From Duganella aquatilis (lineage in GTDB: Bacteria; Pseudomonadota; Gammaproteobacteria; Burkholderiales; Burkholderiaceae_D), in the NCBI RefSeq assembly GCF_009674565.1, contig NZ_WKJL01000013.1, forward strand, positions 1-64,000: 64,000 bases of DNA, in the 5' to 3' direction. Under the pieces are notes generated by a model that saw only the letters and a list, made by a program, of their open reading frames with translations, was not told where the DNA came from and did not search any database. A program made the position numbers and the translations under genes. Below are positions 16,441 to 24,708 of the stretch, piece after piece; positions within the stretch are counted from its first letter, which is position 1; each line of letters starts with the position of its first letter.

Positions 16441-18566
16441 AGTAAGGGCAGGCCGCGCTGCGCCAGCGCGGTCAGTTCCGCGGCCGGCAGTGCGCCGGCA
16501 AACACATATCCCTGGGCATAATCGCAGCCGGCCATCGCCAGCAGGCCGCTTTGCGCCGCCGTTTCCACGCCCTCCGCCACCACCCGCAGCCCCAGCCGGT
16601 GGGCCATGGCGATCAGCGCCTCGCACATCGCCAGGTCGCCGCTGTCGTTGGCCAGGTACTGAATGAAACTGTGGTCCAGCTTGAGCAGGTCGATGCCGAA
16701 ATGCTTGAGGTGCGACAGCGACGAGTAGCCGGTGCCGAAGTTGTCCAGCGCCACCTGCAAGCCCATCTCGCGCAGGTCGCGCAGGCGCTCGGCGGCGCGC
16801 GCGGCGCCGTCCATCAGCACGTTCTCGGTGATCTCCAGCACGATGCTGCGCGGCGCCAGCCCCAGGCTGGCCGTGTGCCGCAGCCATTCGACGTACAGCG
16901 CGGTATCGCCGCGCAGCTGCGCCGCCGACTGGTTGATGCTGACCTGGAAGCCTTTGCCGAGCTCGTCCTGCCACTGCCGAGCCTGCTGTGCGGCCTGGCG
17001 GAACACCCAGTCGCCGATCTGCAGCATCATGCCGCCGGATTCGGCAAACGGCAGGAACTCGGCCGGCGCCAGCAGGCCGCGCTGCGGGTGGCGCCAGCGC
17101 AGCAAGGCTTCGGCGCGCTCGATCTTGCCGGTGCGCAGATTGACGATGGGCTGGTAGTGCAGCTCGAACTGCTGCAGCGGCAGCGCCGAGCGCAGGTCCA
17201 GCGTCACCTGCTGGCGCGCCTGTGCCGCCAGCTGCAAGTCCGGCGTGAAATAGCTGTAGCGGTTGCGGCCGCCCTGCTTGGCCGCATACATGGCCTGGTC
17301 GGCCACGTGCAGCAGCGCTTCCGGCGTGGCGGCGTCGGCCGGATACAGCGCGATGCCGATGCTGGCCGAAATCGACGGCTGCGCCACGCCCAGCGCAAAC
17401 GGCCGGCTCAGCTGCGTCACGATGCCCTGGGCGATGCGGTCGACACAGCTCGCCTGCTCCAGCCCGGACAGGATGACGGTGAACTCGTCACCGCCCAGGC
17501 GCGCCACCGTGTCGGCGCCGCGCACGCACAGGCCGATGCGGCGCGCCGCCTCCACCAGCAGGCCGTCGCCATGGGCGTGGCCCAGCGTGTCGTTGACGTC
17601 CTTGAAGCCGTCCAGGTCGATGAACAGCAGCGCCAGCAGCTGGCCCTCGCGCTGCGCCTTCTTCAGTTCCTGGTTCAGGCGGTCGTGGAACATATGGCGG
17701 TTGGGCAGCGCCGTCAGCGCGTCGAAATTGGCTTGCTGCCAGACCAGTTCGGCCGAGGCGCGGCTGTCGGTGATGTCGCTGACCAGCGCCAGCGCGCCGC
17801 GGTACACGCCGTCGCCGTCGAAGATCGGATTGGTGACCAGCGTGGCCCACAGGTCGGCGCCGTCCTTGCGCAGGAACTTGAATTCATGGCGCTCGGCCAG
17901 GCCGCGCTGGCGGCGCGCGATATTGCGTTCGAGGATGGCGCGGCCCTCCTCGTCCATGAAGGCGATCAGCGGCTGGTCCAGCATCTCCTCGATGGCGTAG
18001 CCCAGCATGCGCGCCATCTTCGGGTTGACGAAGCTGGTGCGGGCGGCGGCGTCGATTTCCCAGATGCCCTCCTCGGCGTTGTGGACGATGCGGCGGAAGC
18101 GCTCTTCGCTGCGCTCCAGCGCCGCCAGCTTGCCCTCGGCCGGCTCCAGCACCACGCGCACGCCCTGGCCGCTGCTGTCGGCGCTGGCGCGCAGCGTCAC
18201 CGGGAAGCCCTGCTGGTTGCGGCTGCGCAGCAGCTGCAGGTCGCACTGCTCGGGATCGGTGCTGTTGACGGCGCGCCGCAGCAAATGGTCGAAATCGTCG
18301 AGGAAGCGCGGCGCCACGAACTGGCGCAGCGTGGCCCGCTCCGGATTGGCCCGCGCCAGCCCCAGCAGGTCGGCGCCCACCACGTTCATCTGCAGGATGG
18401 TGGTGTCGAAGGCCAGCACAAAATAGCCGACCGGCGCCAGCAGGTAGATATCATTGAACCAGGATGGCTCGGCCAGGCTGGCGGCCCCGGTGGCAAAGGT
18501 CGCCATCGCGGCCGGTTCGGCAAACGCCGGCAGGCCGGGCATCTCAGCGTGCATAGTCTTATCCAT
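16434..18566 (-). CDS. PAS-PAS-GGDEF-EAL cyclic-di-GMP signalling protein
   Basis: The 710-residue cytoplasmic protein has two PAS domains (about 38-105 and 155-270, the second with PAC), a GGDEF domain with an intact GGDEF motif near residue 358, and an EAL domain starting near 480 (AEALLRWRHP). In the EAL domain most catalytic positions are kept (INQSA, EITEN, LLKLDHSFI, VVAEGVET, AQGYVF), but the metal-binding DDFG motif reads DNFGTGYSS near residue 607. The protein can plausibly make c-di-GMP; whether it also hydrolyses it is doubtful. It lies tail to tail with the last flagellar gene, so c-di-GMP control of that flagellum is possible. A GGGGG-type ribosome binding site precedes the ATG. 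Confidence 0.9.
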   Translation of the reverse strand: MDKTMHAEMPGLPAFAEPAAMATFATGAASLAEPSWFNDIYLLAPVGYFVLAFDTTILQMNVVGADLLGLARANPERATLRQFVAPRFLDDFDHLLRRAVNSTDPEQCDLQLLRSRNQQGFPVTLRASADSSGQGVRVVLEPAEGKLAALERSEERFRRIVHNAEEGIWEIDAAARTSFVNPKMARMLGYAIEEMLDQPLIAFMDEEGRAILERNIARRQRGLAERHEFKFLRKDGADLWATLVTNPIFDGDGVYRGALALVSDITDSRASAELVWQQANFDALTALPNRHMFHDRLNQELKKAQREGQLLALLFIDLDGFKDVNDTLGHAHGDGLLVEAARRIGLCVRGADTVARLGGDEFTVILSGLEQASCVDRIAQGIVTQLSRPFALGVAQPSISASIGIALYPADAATPEALLHVADQAMYAAKQGGRNRYSYFTPDLQLAAQARQQVTLDLRSALPLQQFELHYQPIVNLRTGKIERAEALLRWRHPQRGLLAPAEFLPFAESGGMMLQIGDWVFRQAAQQARQWQDELGKGFQVSINQSAAQLRGDTALYVEWLRHTASLGLAPRSIVLEITENVLMDGAARAAERLRDLREMGLQVALDNFGTGYSSLSHLKHFGIDLLKLDHSFIQYLANDSGDLAMCEALIAMAHRLGLRVVAEGVETAAQSGLLAMAGCDYAQGYVFAGALPAAELTALAQRGLPLLH

Positions 18567-18627
18567 ACACCCCCTTCGTTGATGTCTTTAGACTAACATC
18601 ACGGCACGGGGATGTCGAGCGTACCGC

Positions 18628-19290
18628 TTATCGGGAGCGGTGCGCGCGGTTCAAACGTTGTTCCGCGCGCCGTTGCAGCGCCTCGAACAGCAGGCTGAGC
18701 AGCCAATAGATGGCGGCGGCGGCCAGGTACAGCGGCAGCGGCTGGAAGGTGGTGGCGATCACTTCCTTGGTCGACAACATCAGCTCGGTCAGCGTGATGA
18801 CCGACACCAGCGAGGTGTCCTTGATCAGGCTGATCAGCGTATTGCTCATGGCCGGCACCGCCACCCGCAGCGCCTGCGGCAGCACCACGTGGTACAGCGT
18901 GCTCCAGTAGCCCAGGCCCAGGCTGTAGCTGGCGTTCCACTGGCCCAGGCTGATCGAGGCGATGGCGCCGCGCAGACTTTCGGACAGGAAGGCGCCCGAG
19001 TTCAGACTCAGCGCCAGGATGCCCGCCGTCACCGGCGTGAACTCGATGCCGATGCTGGGCAGGCCGTAGTAGATGACGAACATCTGCACCAGCAGCGGCG
19101 TGCCGCGCATCAGGCTGACATACACATTGGCCGGCCACGCCAGCAGCCGGTAGGGCAGCATGCGCAGCACCGCCACCGGGAAGCCGATCAGCAGCCCGCC
19201 GACCATAGCGGCCAGCGCGAACAGCACCGTGTAGCCGGCGCCGCGCAGCATGATGGGCGCGGCTTCGCGCAGCAGGTCCAGCAACTCCAT
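18628..19290 (-). CDS. Amino-acid ABC transporter permease (HisM/ArtQ family)
   Basis: The 220-residue inner-membrane protein has about five membrane segments and the polar amino-acid permease EAA loop region NTLISLIKDTSLVSVITLTE, which contacts the ATPase. It starts MELLDLLREAAPIMLRGAGY, typical for the family, and contains SLMRGTPLLVQMFVIYYGLP. It lies four bases after the periplasmic binding protein gene on the same strand, so the two form an operon. No ATP-binding subunit is encoded nearby: downstream lies only the GGDEF-EAL gene. The importer must borrow an ATPase from elsewhere. Confidence 0.9.
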   Translation of the reverse strand: MELLDLLREAAPIMLRGAGYTVLFALAAMVGGLLIGFPVAVLRMLPYRLLAWPANVYVSLMRGTPLLVQMFVIYYGLPSIGIEFTPVTAGILALSLNSGAFLSESLRGAIASISLGQWNASYSLGLGYWSTLYHVVLPQALRVAVPAMSNTLISLIKDTSLVSVITLTELMLSTKEVIATTFQPLPLYLAAAAIYWLLSLLFEALQRRAEQRLNRAHRSR

Positions 19291-19293
19291 CGC

Positions 19294-20070
19294 TTACGGC
19301 GCCTTGCTGACGTCGGTGCCGAACCACTTCAGCGAAATGGCTTTCAGGCTGCCGTCGGCGGCGGCGTCGGCCAGCGCCTTGTTCAGCGCCTGCTTGAATT
19401 CAGGATTGCCCTTCTTGAACGGAATGCCCATGCGCTCGACCGCGCCGACCTGGGCGCCGGCCTTGATCGGCAGCTTGGAGATCTTCAGCAGGTAGGCCGA
19501 CATCAGGCTGTCGTTGAGCGCCGCGTCGATGCGGCCGGAAGCCAAGTCCGACATGGTCTCCGGCGCCGCCGCATAGCTGCGGATCTCGATGCCCGGCACC
19601 GCCTTGGCCTGCTGCTCGTAGACGCTGCCCTGCCCGACGCCGAGCTTCTTGCCCTTGAGGTCGGCCAGCGATTTGTAGACGGCGGTCTCGTTGTTGCGCA
19701 CGATCAGTTGCGGCATCGAATAAATGTACGGCGTGGAGAAATCGAACGCCTGCTCGCGCTTCGGATTGATGCCGACCTGCGACACGATCACATCGTATTT
19801 GTTCGAGGCCAGCCCGGCCAGGATGCTGGCCCACTCGCTGCTGACGAACTCCACCTTCAGGCCCAGCCTGCTGCCCAGCAGCTTGGCGACATCGACGTCG
19901 TAGCCGGCAAGTTCGCCGTTCTTCTCTTTATAGTTGAACGGCGGGTAAGTGCCTTCGAGCGCCACCTTGAGCGTGCCGCGCGCCTTGACGGTGGCCAGCA
20001 GGTCGGCCGCCGAGGCCGGGAGTGCGAGGCTGAGCACCGCCAGCGCCAGCATAAATTCACGTTTCAGCAT
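19294..20070 (-). CDS. Periplasmic amino-acid-binding protein of an ABC importer
   Basis: The 258-residue protein has a Sec signal peptide (MLKREFMLALAVLSLALPASA) and a type II periplasmic binding fold (SBP_bac_3): KVALEGTYPPFNYKEKNGEL, AGYDVDVAKLLGSRLGLKVE, IVSQVGINPKREQAFDFSTP and PETMSDLASGRIDAALNDSL. The overall sequence resembles cystine/polar amino-acid binders (FliY/TcyA group), but the ligand cannot be assigned with certainty. It precedes the permease gene in a two-gene operon; a short gap and a membrane protein gene lie upstream on the same strand. Confidence 0.9.
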   Translation of the reverse strand: MLKREFMLALAVLSLALPASAADLLATVKARGTLKVALEGTYPPFNYKEKNGELAGYDVDVAKLLGSRLGLKVEFVSSEWASILAGLASNKYDVIVSQVGINPKREQAFDFSTPYIYSMPQLIVRNNETAVYKSLADLKGKKLGVGQGSVYEQQAKAVPGIEIRSYAAAPETMSDLASGRIDAALNDSLMSAYLLKISKLPIKAGAQVGAVERMGIPFKKGNPEFKQALNKALADAAADGSLKAISLKWFGTDVSKAP

Positions 20071-20093
20071 GGAATTCCTTTAATGGCGGGCGC

Positions 20094-20504
20094 CTACCAG
20101 GCGCCCATACGACGACGCAGGCCAAAATTGTGGCCCACGACCAGGATGGAACTGGCGATCAAACCACTCAGGCCTATCATCAACTGCACCAGCTTATCAT
20201 CCGGCAGCACCCACATGCGGCCCGGCGGCGCTTCCTGCACGCGCGCGGCGGCCATGATCAGCGGCGCGATCCATTCCGCCTCTTCCGTCAGGTCGAGCAC
20301 GATGTGGCCGTCCTGCGTGGTCTGCAGATAGATCTCGCCGCCCTCGGCCAGCGTGAAGCAGACGCCGTAGCCGGTCTCGTGCTTGCCGATGTGCTGTTGC
20401 AGAGCCTGGTTGTGCTCCTCGATCCACAGCTCGACGTCGGCGGGCGTTTCCAGCCCGCTCCACGGCACCGGGCGGAAGCGTGGCGGCTCGTTATTGTCCT
20501 GCAT
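20094..20504 (-). CDS. Small protein of unknown function with one C-terminal membrane segment
   Basis: The 136-residue protein is not recognised. The first 95 residues look soluble and acidic (SGLETPADVELWIEEHNQAL, ETGYGVCFTLAEGGEIYLQT), then a single hydrophobic segment follows (LVQLMIGLSGLIASSILVVG) and a short basic end (LRRRMGAW), suggesting a tail-anchored inner-membrane protein. The start at 20504 has AGGA upstream; a longer frame to 20525 begins without one. It is 23 bases upstream of the binding protein gene on the same strand, so it may be co-transcribed with the ABC genes, but nothing ties it to transport. Confidence 0.6.
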   Translation of the reverse strand: MQDNNEPPRFRPVPWSGLETPADVELWIEEHNQALQQHIGKHETGYGVCFTLAEGGEIYLQTTQDGHIVLDLTEEAEWIAPLIMAAARVQEAPPGRMWVLPDDKLVQLMIGLSGLIASSILVVGHNFGLRRRMGAW

Positions 20505-20549
20505 AGTAATCCTGTTGACTGCCAAACCGCCAGTGTAGCCGATCCGGGG

Positions 20550-21296
20550 TCAACCCTTCCAGGTGCGTTGCAGGCCGGTGTCGGCGTGGATCCATCCGCC
20601 GCGCGGACCGGCGCGGTAATAGAAGCCGACGCCGCCCTGGCGGAAGCTCTTCACCAGCCCGCCCAGCACCTCGGAATTCAGGTTGGCGAGACGGATGTCG
20701 GCGGCGCGGCCCACCATGTGCAGCGACTGGCGCGCGGCCGGCACGCCGGCTTCGCGCAGCTTGGCGTTGGAGGCCGGCGTGCGGTAGCCCGACAGGATCT
20801 CCAGCGGCGAATCGATGCCGTAGCGCTGCACGAAGGCCTGCGTGCCCCACAGCGTTTCGAACAGCTTGGGATCGATGGTGCGGGTCTCGTTGCCGCCGTT
20901 GACGTCGCGCAGCAGGTGGCACAAGTCCTGGTAGGCCGATTCGATGATCTCGCCGTCCTTCCAGTAGAGCAGCTTGGCGCGCTCCTTGCTGGCCGGGCGT
21001 ATCACTTCGATGGTGCGCGGACGCAGCCAGAACTCCAGGTCCAGCGCCTGGGCGTCGAAGATATCGGGAGGCGGTTCCGTGCCGCTCATGCCGATGCCGG
21101 ACGGCGCCGGCTGATCGGCGGCGCGCGGCATCGGCGCCGCAGGTTTGACGACCGGCTTGGCGGAAGCGGTCGAAGAGGAGGTCGTGCTGCTATGCCGCAC
21201 CGGCGTGCTGGAAGCACAACCGATCAACGGCACAGACAAAAAACTCGCAGCGGTCAGCCCGAACCCCTGCTGTAAGAAAGCTCTGCGCGATGCCAT
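20550..21296 (-). CDS. DUF882 / M15-type murein peptidase, exported
   Basis: The 248-residue protein belongs to the YcbK-like DUF882 family of M15 peptidases that trim peptidoglycan peptides. The zinc ligands are visible: SLHMVGRAADI (His and Asp, near residues 190-200) and GWIHADTG (His near 235), with ILSGYRTPASN before them. The N-terminus MASRRAFLQQGFGLTAASFL has a twin-arginine motif and is followed by LIGCASS, a possible lipobox, so the protein is exported by Tat and may be a lipoprotein. A Ser/Thr/Pro-rich linker (about 28-75) separates this from the domain. The gene is monocistronic or shares a transcript with the genes downstream on the minus strand. Confidence 0.85.
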   Translation of the reverse strand: MASRRAFLQQGFGLTAASFLSVPLIGCASSTPVRHSSTTSSSTASAKPVVKPAAPMPRAADQPAPSGIGMSGTEPPPDIFDAQALDLEFWLRPRTIEVIRPASKERAKLLYWKDGEIIESAYQDLCHLLRDVNGGNETRTIDPKLFETLWGTQAFVQRYGIDSPLEILSGYRTPASNAKLREAGVPAARQSLHMVGRAADIRLANLNSEVLGGLVKSFRQGGVGFYYRAGPRGGWIHADTGLQRTWKG

Positions 21297-21554
21297 AGTC
21301 TATCCGTGAAAAGCAATATTGTTACTATAGCCTATGCCGAGGGAAACACAAACGCTCCTAACTTACGCTTAAGAAATGATTCAGCTGCATGAGTGATATA
21401 AATATTGCGTATCGGGAAGAAATTTTACTACAGAGTTATACAACCTACTAATGGCAGGCATTCCAACAATAAAGTATTCATATATTGTGCGCCGCAGTAT
21501 AGTTCAGCCGTACCTGATGTGTTTTTCCATCGAACTAATTACCTGGAGCCTACC

Positions 21555-21902
21555 ATGATCATCCGTTCTATCGCCGCCCTCGCCCTGATTTCCCTGTCGA
21601 CCCTGTCGAACCAAGCCAGCGCCGCTACCGCCGCTGCCCCAACCCGCCTGGCCAACGCCGAGTGCGACGTGCCAGCCTACCGCAATTCGTGGCAAGACGA
21701 CGAACTGCAAGGCAACGTCAAACTGGCCGTGCTGGTCGATGCCCAAGGCAATGTCAAGGACACCAAAGTGATTTCGTCGAGCGGCCACGTTGCCCTGGAC
21801 CGCGCTTCGCTGCACGCCAGCACCGCTTGCAAATTCAAGCCAGCCACCAGCGGCGCCGAGCCAGTCTGGGCACAAGTGCAATACAACTGGGTTCTGAACT
21901 AA
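21555..21902 (+). CDS. Small periplasmic protein with a TonB C-terminal-type domain
   Basis: The 115-residue protein has a Sec signal peptide (MIIRSIAALALISLSTLSNQ, cleavage after ASA) and then a compact TonB_C-like domain: QGNVKLAVLVDAQGNVKDTK, VISSSGHVALDRASLHAST, and the ending PVWAQVQYNWVLN. The TonB inner-membrane anchor and Pro-rich spacer are missing, so it should be freely periplasmic and cannot transduce energy by itself. A possible disulfide links the Cys in NAECDVPAY and the Cys in STACKFKP. The ATG at 21555 has CTGGAG upstream; a longer frame to 21405 has no signal. It stands alone after an AT-rich 258-base gap that probably holds its promoter. Function unknown. Confidence 0.75.
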   Translation: MIIRSIAALALISLSTLSNQASAATAAAPTRLANAECDVPAYRNSWQDDELQGNVKLAVLVDAQGNVKDTKVISSSGHVALDRASLHASTACKFKPATSGAEPVWAQVQYNWVLN

Positions 21903-21915
21903 TCCAGCATGCAGT

Positions 21916-22737
21916 TCATGCAGCGCGCCGCGCCGGTTCCCCCAGCAACACCGAGCGCGGTTCATCCAGCAAGTAGCCCTGCACGAGTAACAACACACCT
22001 GCGGCCGCGCCAAGTTCGCGCAAGGCCGTCAGGTGCTGCTCCGTTTCCACCCGCTTGAACACCACTGCCACCCTGGCGGCGGCACTGCGTTGCAACAACT
22101 CCGTTAATCCCTTCTGATCCTGCAATTCGCGCGCGTCCAGCTTGAACACGTCCGGCCGCAGCCGATCCAGCACAGCCAGGCCATCCCTTGCACTGTTCAC
22201 ATTGACCGCAAAGCGGAAGCCGTTGCGCCGGTAGTTGTCCGATACATAATTCAACAGCCAGCCCTGCTGCGGCGTCGCCGCCGGCAATTGCAGCACCACG
22301 CGCTCCACCGGCAACTCCAGCGCATCGAGAATGCGACGAAAGGCATGGCCATGGTTGCTGCTGACCGCGCTCAACAGCCGGTCGTGCACGTTCAGGTACA
22401 GGTCCGCCGCCGAGTCGCCGGCCTGGCGGAAGAAATTAATGGCATGCAGCATGCGGCACAGCCGGTCCAGCTCGATCGACTCGTCGTCGCTGGCGGCGTG
22501 GTCGAGCAGCTTCCATAGCGACAGGCCCAGATCCTGCGCCGACACGCTGCGCGCCAACCCTTCGTACGCCTGCACGGCCTGGCTGTCCAGCTGGCGGATC
22601 GGCTGGAACGCGCTGCTCATGGTGCAATTGAAAAACCGCCCTTGCGCCTTGCCCTCGTGATCGAGCCAGATGCTGGAAGCAGCGCCGGTGGCGTCGGATA
22701 GACGCGCCAGGTACTTTTGCAGGATGGGGAACGACAT
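21916..22737 (-). CDS. Catalytically degenerate EAL-domain protein
   Basis: The 273-residue protein is a stand-alone EAL domain without sensor or GGDEF. Most metal-binding and catalytic positions are gone: EAL reads EGL (AYEGLARSV), the EITE motif reads LQLP (VVLQLPAAT), DDFGTG reads NVNSAR, and the catalytic Glu of AEGVET is Lys (FKRVETEQ). The lysine of KLD and the QGY motif are kept, so the fold is preserved. By established behaviour of such proteins (for example YdiV), it is more likely a c-di-GMP receptor or protein-binding regulator than a phosphodiesterase. It is transcribed divergently from the amidotransferase gene. Confidence 0.82.
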   Translation of the reverse strand: MSFPILQKYLARLSDATGAASSIWLDHEGKAQGRFFNCTMSSAFQPIRQLDSQAVQAYEGLARSVSAQDLGLSLWKLLDHAASDDESIELDRLCRMLHAINFFRQAGDSAADLYLNVHDRLLSAVSSNHGHAFRRILDALELPVERVVLQLPAATPQQGWLLNYVSDNYRRNGFRFAVNVNSARDGLAVLDRLRPDVFKLDARELQDQKGLTELLQRSAAARVAVVFKRVETEQHLTALRELGAAAGVLLLVQGYLLDEPRSVLLGEPARRAA

Positions 22738-22894
22738 GGAACTCCTCTACGGGTACTGAGAATGTCGACAGCGTATGCCCGCGCCCGGGAAAGCAGAACG
22801 AATGCTTTCGCCTATGGATATGCCAAAACATTCCTTCCGCCCCGGCAGTGCGGCCGGTATCGTGAGGTCGTCGTTTAACTTAGCCGTTACCTTC

Positions 22895-23701
22895 ATGTGC
22901 CAACTACTCGCGATGAGCAGCCATAAACCCGCTGCGGTGGATTTCTCCTTTGCCGGCTTTTCCGAGCGCGGCGGCCGTACCGGCGAACACAAGGACGGCT
23001 GGGGCATCGCCCTGCACACGCCCACCGGCTGCCGTCTGTACACCGATTACCTGCCGTCGATCCACTCGCCGCTGGCCGCGCAGTTCAAGCAAAGCCCGAT
23101 CAAGGCGCGCAGCGTGGTGGCGCACATCCGCAAGGCCACCCAGGGCCGCGTATCGCTGGAAAACAGCCACCCGTTCACGCGCGAGCTGTGGGGCCAGACC
23201 TGGTCGTTCGCCCACAATGGCGACTTGAAGCTGTTCGATCCGAATCCCAGCGTGTACGCGCCGTGGGGCGACACCGACAGCGAGCGCGCCTTCTGCCACC
23301 TGCTGTCCGGCCTGGCGCTGCGCTTCGAGCGCCAGCCGCAGCGGCACCAGCTGTTTGCCGCGCTGGAAGCGCTGGCCGGCGAGATCGCCAGCTTCGGCAC
23401 CTTCAATTTCATCCTGTCGAACGGCGACCTGCTGTTCGCCCATTGCAGCACCGACCTGCACGTGGTGGTGCGCGAATACCCGTTCTCGGTCGCCCACCTC
23501 ATCGATTGCGACCTCAGCATCGACTTCCGGCGCCACAACCACCTGGACGACCGCATCGCTGTGATCGCCACGCAGCCGCTGACCTCCAACGAACACTGGA
23601 CGCGGTTTGCGGCGGGCGAACTGAAGCTGTTCGCCGGCGGTGTGGAAGTGGGAGCTGCGCGGGAAGCGCGCGAGGAATGGGCGCTGGAAGTGGCCTACTA
23701 A
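22895..23701 (+). CDS. Class II glutamine amidotransferase (YafJ-like)
   Basis: The 268-residue protein is a class II (Ntn-type) glutamine amidotransferase domain. The start is decided by chemistry: ATG at 22895 places Cys at residue 2 (MCQLLAMSS), the nucleophile exposed after Met removal. Further family motifs are DGWGIALHT, VVAHIRKATQG, SLENSHPFTRE, FAHNGDL and DTDSERAFCHLL. The acceptor of the released ammonia is not known for YafJ-type proteins, which lack a synthase domain. The frame is open back to 22775, but without support. The 3' end shares four bases with the convergent acetyltransferase gene. Confidence 0.88.
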   Translation: MCQLLAMSSHKPAAVDFSFAGFSERGGRTGEHKDGWGIALHTPTGCRLYTDYLPSIHSPLAAQFKQSPIKARSVVAHIRKATQGRVSLENSHPFTRELWGQTWSFAHNGDLKLFDPNPSVYAPWGDTDSERAFCHLLSGLALRFERQPQRHQLFAALEALAGEIASFGTFNFILSNGDLLFAHCSTDLHVVVREYPFSVAHLIDCDLSIDFRRHNHLDDRIAVIATQPLTSNEHWTRFAAGELKLFAGGVEVGAAREAREEWALEVAY

Positions 23702-24228
23702 ACCGTATTGCAGTTGCAGAAACGCTTGCGCTTGGGCGCATTCGGGCAGGTGGCGTCTTCGTCCAGTTGCTTCCAGAACAACACCGTCTCGACACCGTAC
23801 GGCGAGCGCACCTTGCCAGCGTCGGTGTAGCCGCGCTGGGCGAAGAACTGCTGGCCGGTGGCGGTGCTGTGCAATTGCAGCGCCTTCACGCCCCAGTCGC
23901 ACGCCTGCTCCTCCATCCGCTTCAGCAACGCCTTGCCGGCGCCCTTGCCCTGCGCTTCCGGCAGCAGATAGCACAGCGCCAGCTTGCCGGCGCCGGTCAG
24001 CAATGCGACGCCGACAACCGTGCCTTCACTGACTGCGACCAGCGAAAAATTGGTGGGCGACGCAAACCAGTTGGCCACCATCTGCGGAGTTTTATTGCCT
24101 AGCCAGGCGTCAAGGATGGTGGGATCATTTTGATGATCCAGCTCACAGCATTCCTTGATCGAACGGCGCAATACAGTGCACGCTGCCTCCGCATCCGTCG
24201 AAGCAGCAATACGAATTTCAAGAGTCAT
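23698..24228 (-). CDS. GNAT-family N-acetyltransferase
   Basis: The 176-residue protein has the GNAT fold: an N-terminal beta strand (LEIRIAASTDAEAACTVL), the acetyl-CoA-binding loop LLPEAQGKGAGKALLKRMEE and the C-terminal LHSTATGQQFFAQRGYTDAG. The C-terminal extension is Cys- and Lys-rich (CPNAPKRKRFCNC), which is unusual for the family. The substrate cannot be told. It is convergent with the amidotransferase gene; the stop codons overlap. Confidence 0.85.
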   Translation of the reverse strand: MTLEIRIAASTDAEAACTVLRRSIKECCELDHQNDPTILDAWLGNKTPQMVANWFASPTNFSLVAVSEGTVVGVALLTGAGKLALCYLLPEAQGKGAGKALLKRMEEQACDWGVKALQLHSTATGQQFFAQRGYTDAGKVRSPYGVETVLFWKQLDEDATCPNAPKRKRFCNCNTV

Positions 24229-24425
24229 GTACGCTCACAAACATTACTTTTAGTACTGGGAACGACTATACACTAAGCCGGGTAAGGCCGTCGGATGCTG
24301 CCAGACTAGAGGGTTGCTCCAGTTTTGCACACGAATGTTTTCAGCAATCCATATGCGTTTTATCCGTATCTTTTCGGGACGAAATTTTACACTACAGCGC
24401 ACTGTACTGCGGCACCCAGGACACC

Positions 24426-24444
24426 AGTACTAATAAATAGTACT
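24426..24444. promoter_or_regulatory. Inverted repeat upstream of hicA, probable HicB operator
   Basis: Two AGTACT hexamers (24426-24431 and 24439-24444) flank seven A/T bases and lie nine bases before the hicA ATG. Each hexamer is itself palindromic. HicB proteins with a ribbon-helix-helix end repress their own promoter by binding such repeats. A third AGTACT is at 24252-24257. Confidence 0.55.
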
Positions 24445-24453
24445 ATACGTCAT

Positions 24454-24708
24454 ATGAAAGCCAAACACGCAAAGACGTTGCAGTTGCTTTTCTCCCGGCC
24501 CACACCTGCCGGCGTGAAGTGGCTTGATATTGTCGCGTTATTTGAAGCTTTGGGCGCCGAGATCATCGAAGCTGAAGGCTCGCGCGTTGCTGTCGTGCTG
24601 TTTGAGCAGGTGAAGGTTCTGCACCGCCCTCACCCATCTCCAGATATCGACAAGGGTGCAGTGGCATCCATTCGGAAGTGGCTTGAAGAAAACGGAGTAA
24701 AACCATGA
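24454..24708 (+). CDS. hicA: HicA-family mRNA-interferase toxin
   Basis: The 84-residue protein matches HicA: KTLQLLFSRPTPAGVKWLDI, then LFEALGAEIIEAEGSRVAVV and the characteristic LHRPHPSPDIDKGAVASIRK. HicA folds like a double-stranded RNA-binding domain and cleaves mRNA during stress. The ATG at 24454 gives the normal HicA length; a longer frame to 24325 covers the operator and is not used. The stop overlaps the hicB start. The flanks (24229-24453 and 25071-25167) are much richer in A/T than the rest of the window, suggesting acquisition. Confidence 0.9.
   Translation: MKAKHAKTLQLLFSRPTPAGVKWLDIVALFEALGAEIIEAEGSRVAVVLFEQVKVLHRPHPSPDIDKGAVASIRKWLEENGVKP

Noticed and set aside
16551..18596. 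Plus-strand open frame of 681 codons over the GGDEF-EAL gene
   Set aside because: Antisense shadow; the minus strand has full domain matches.
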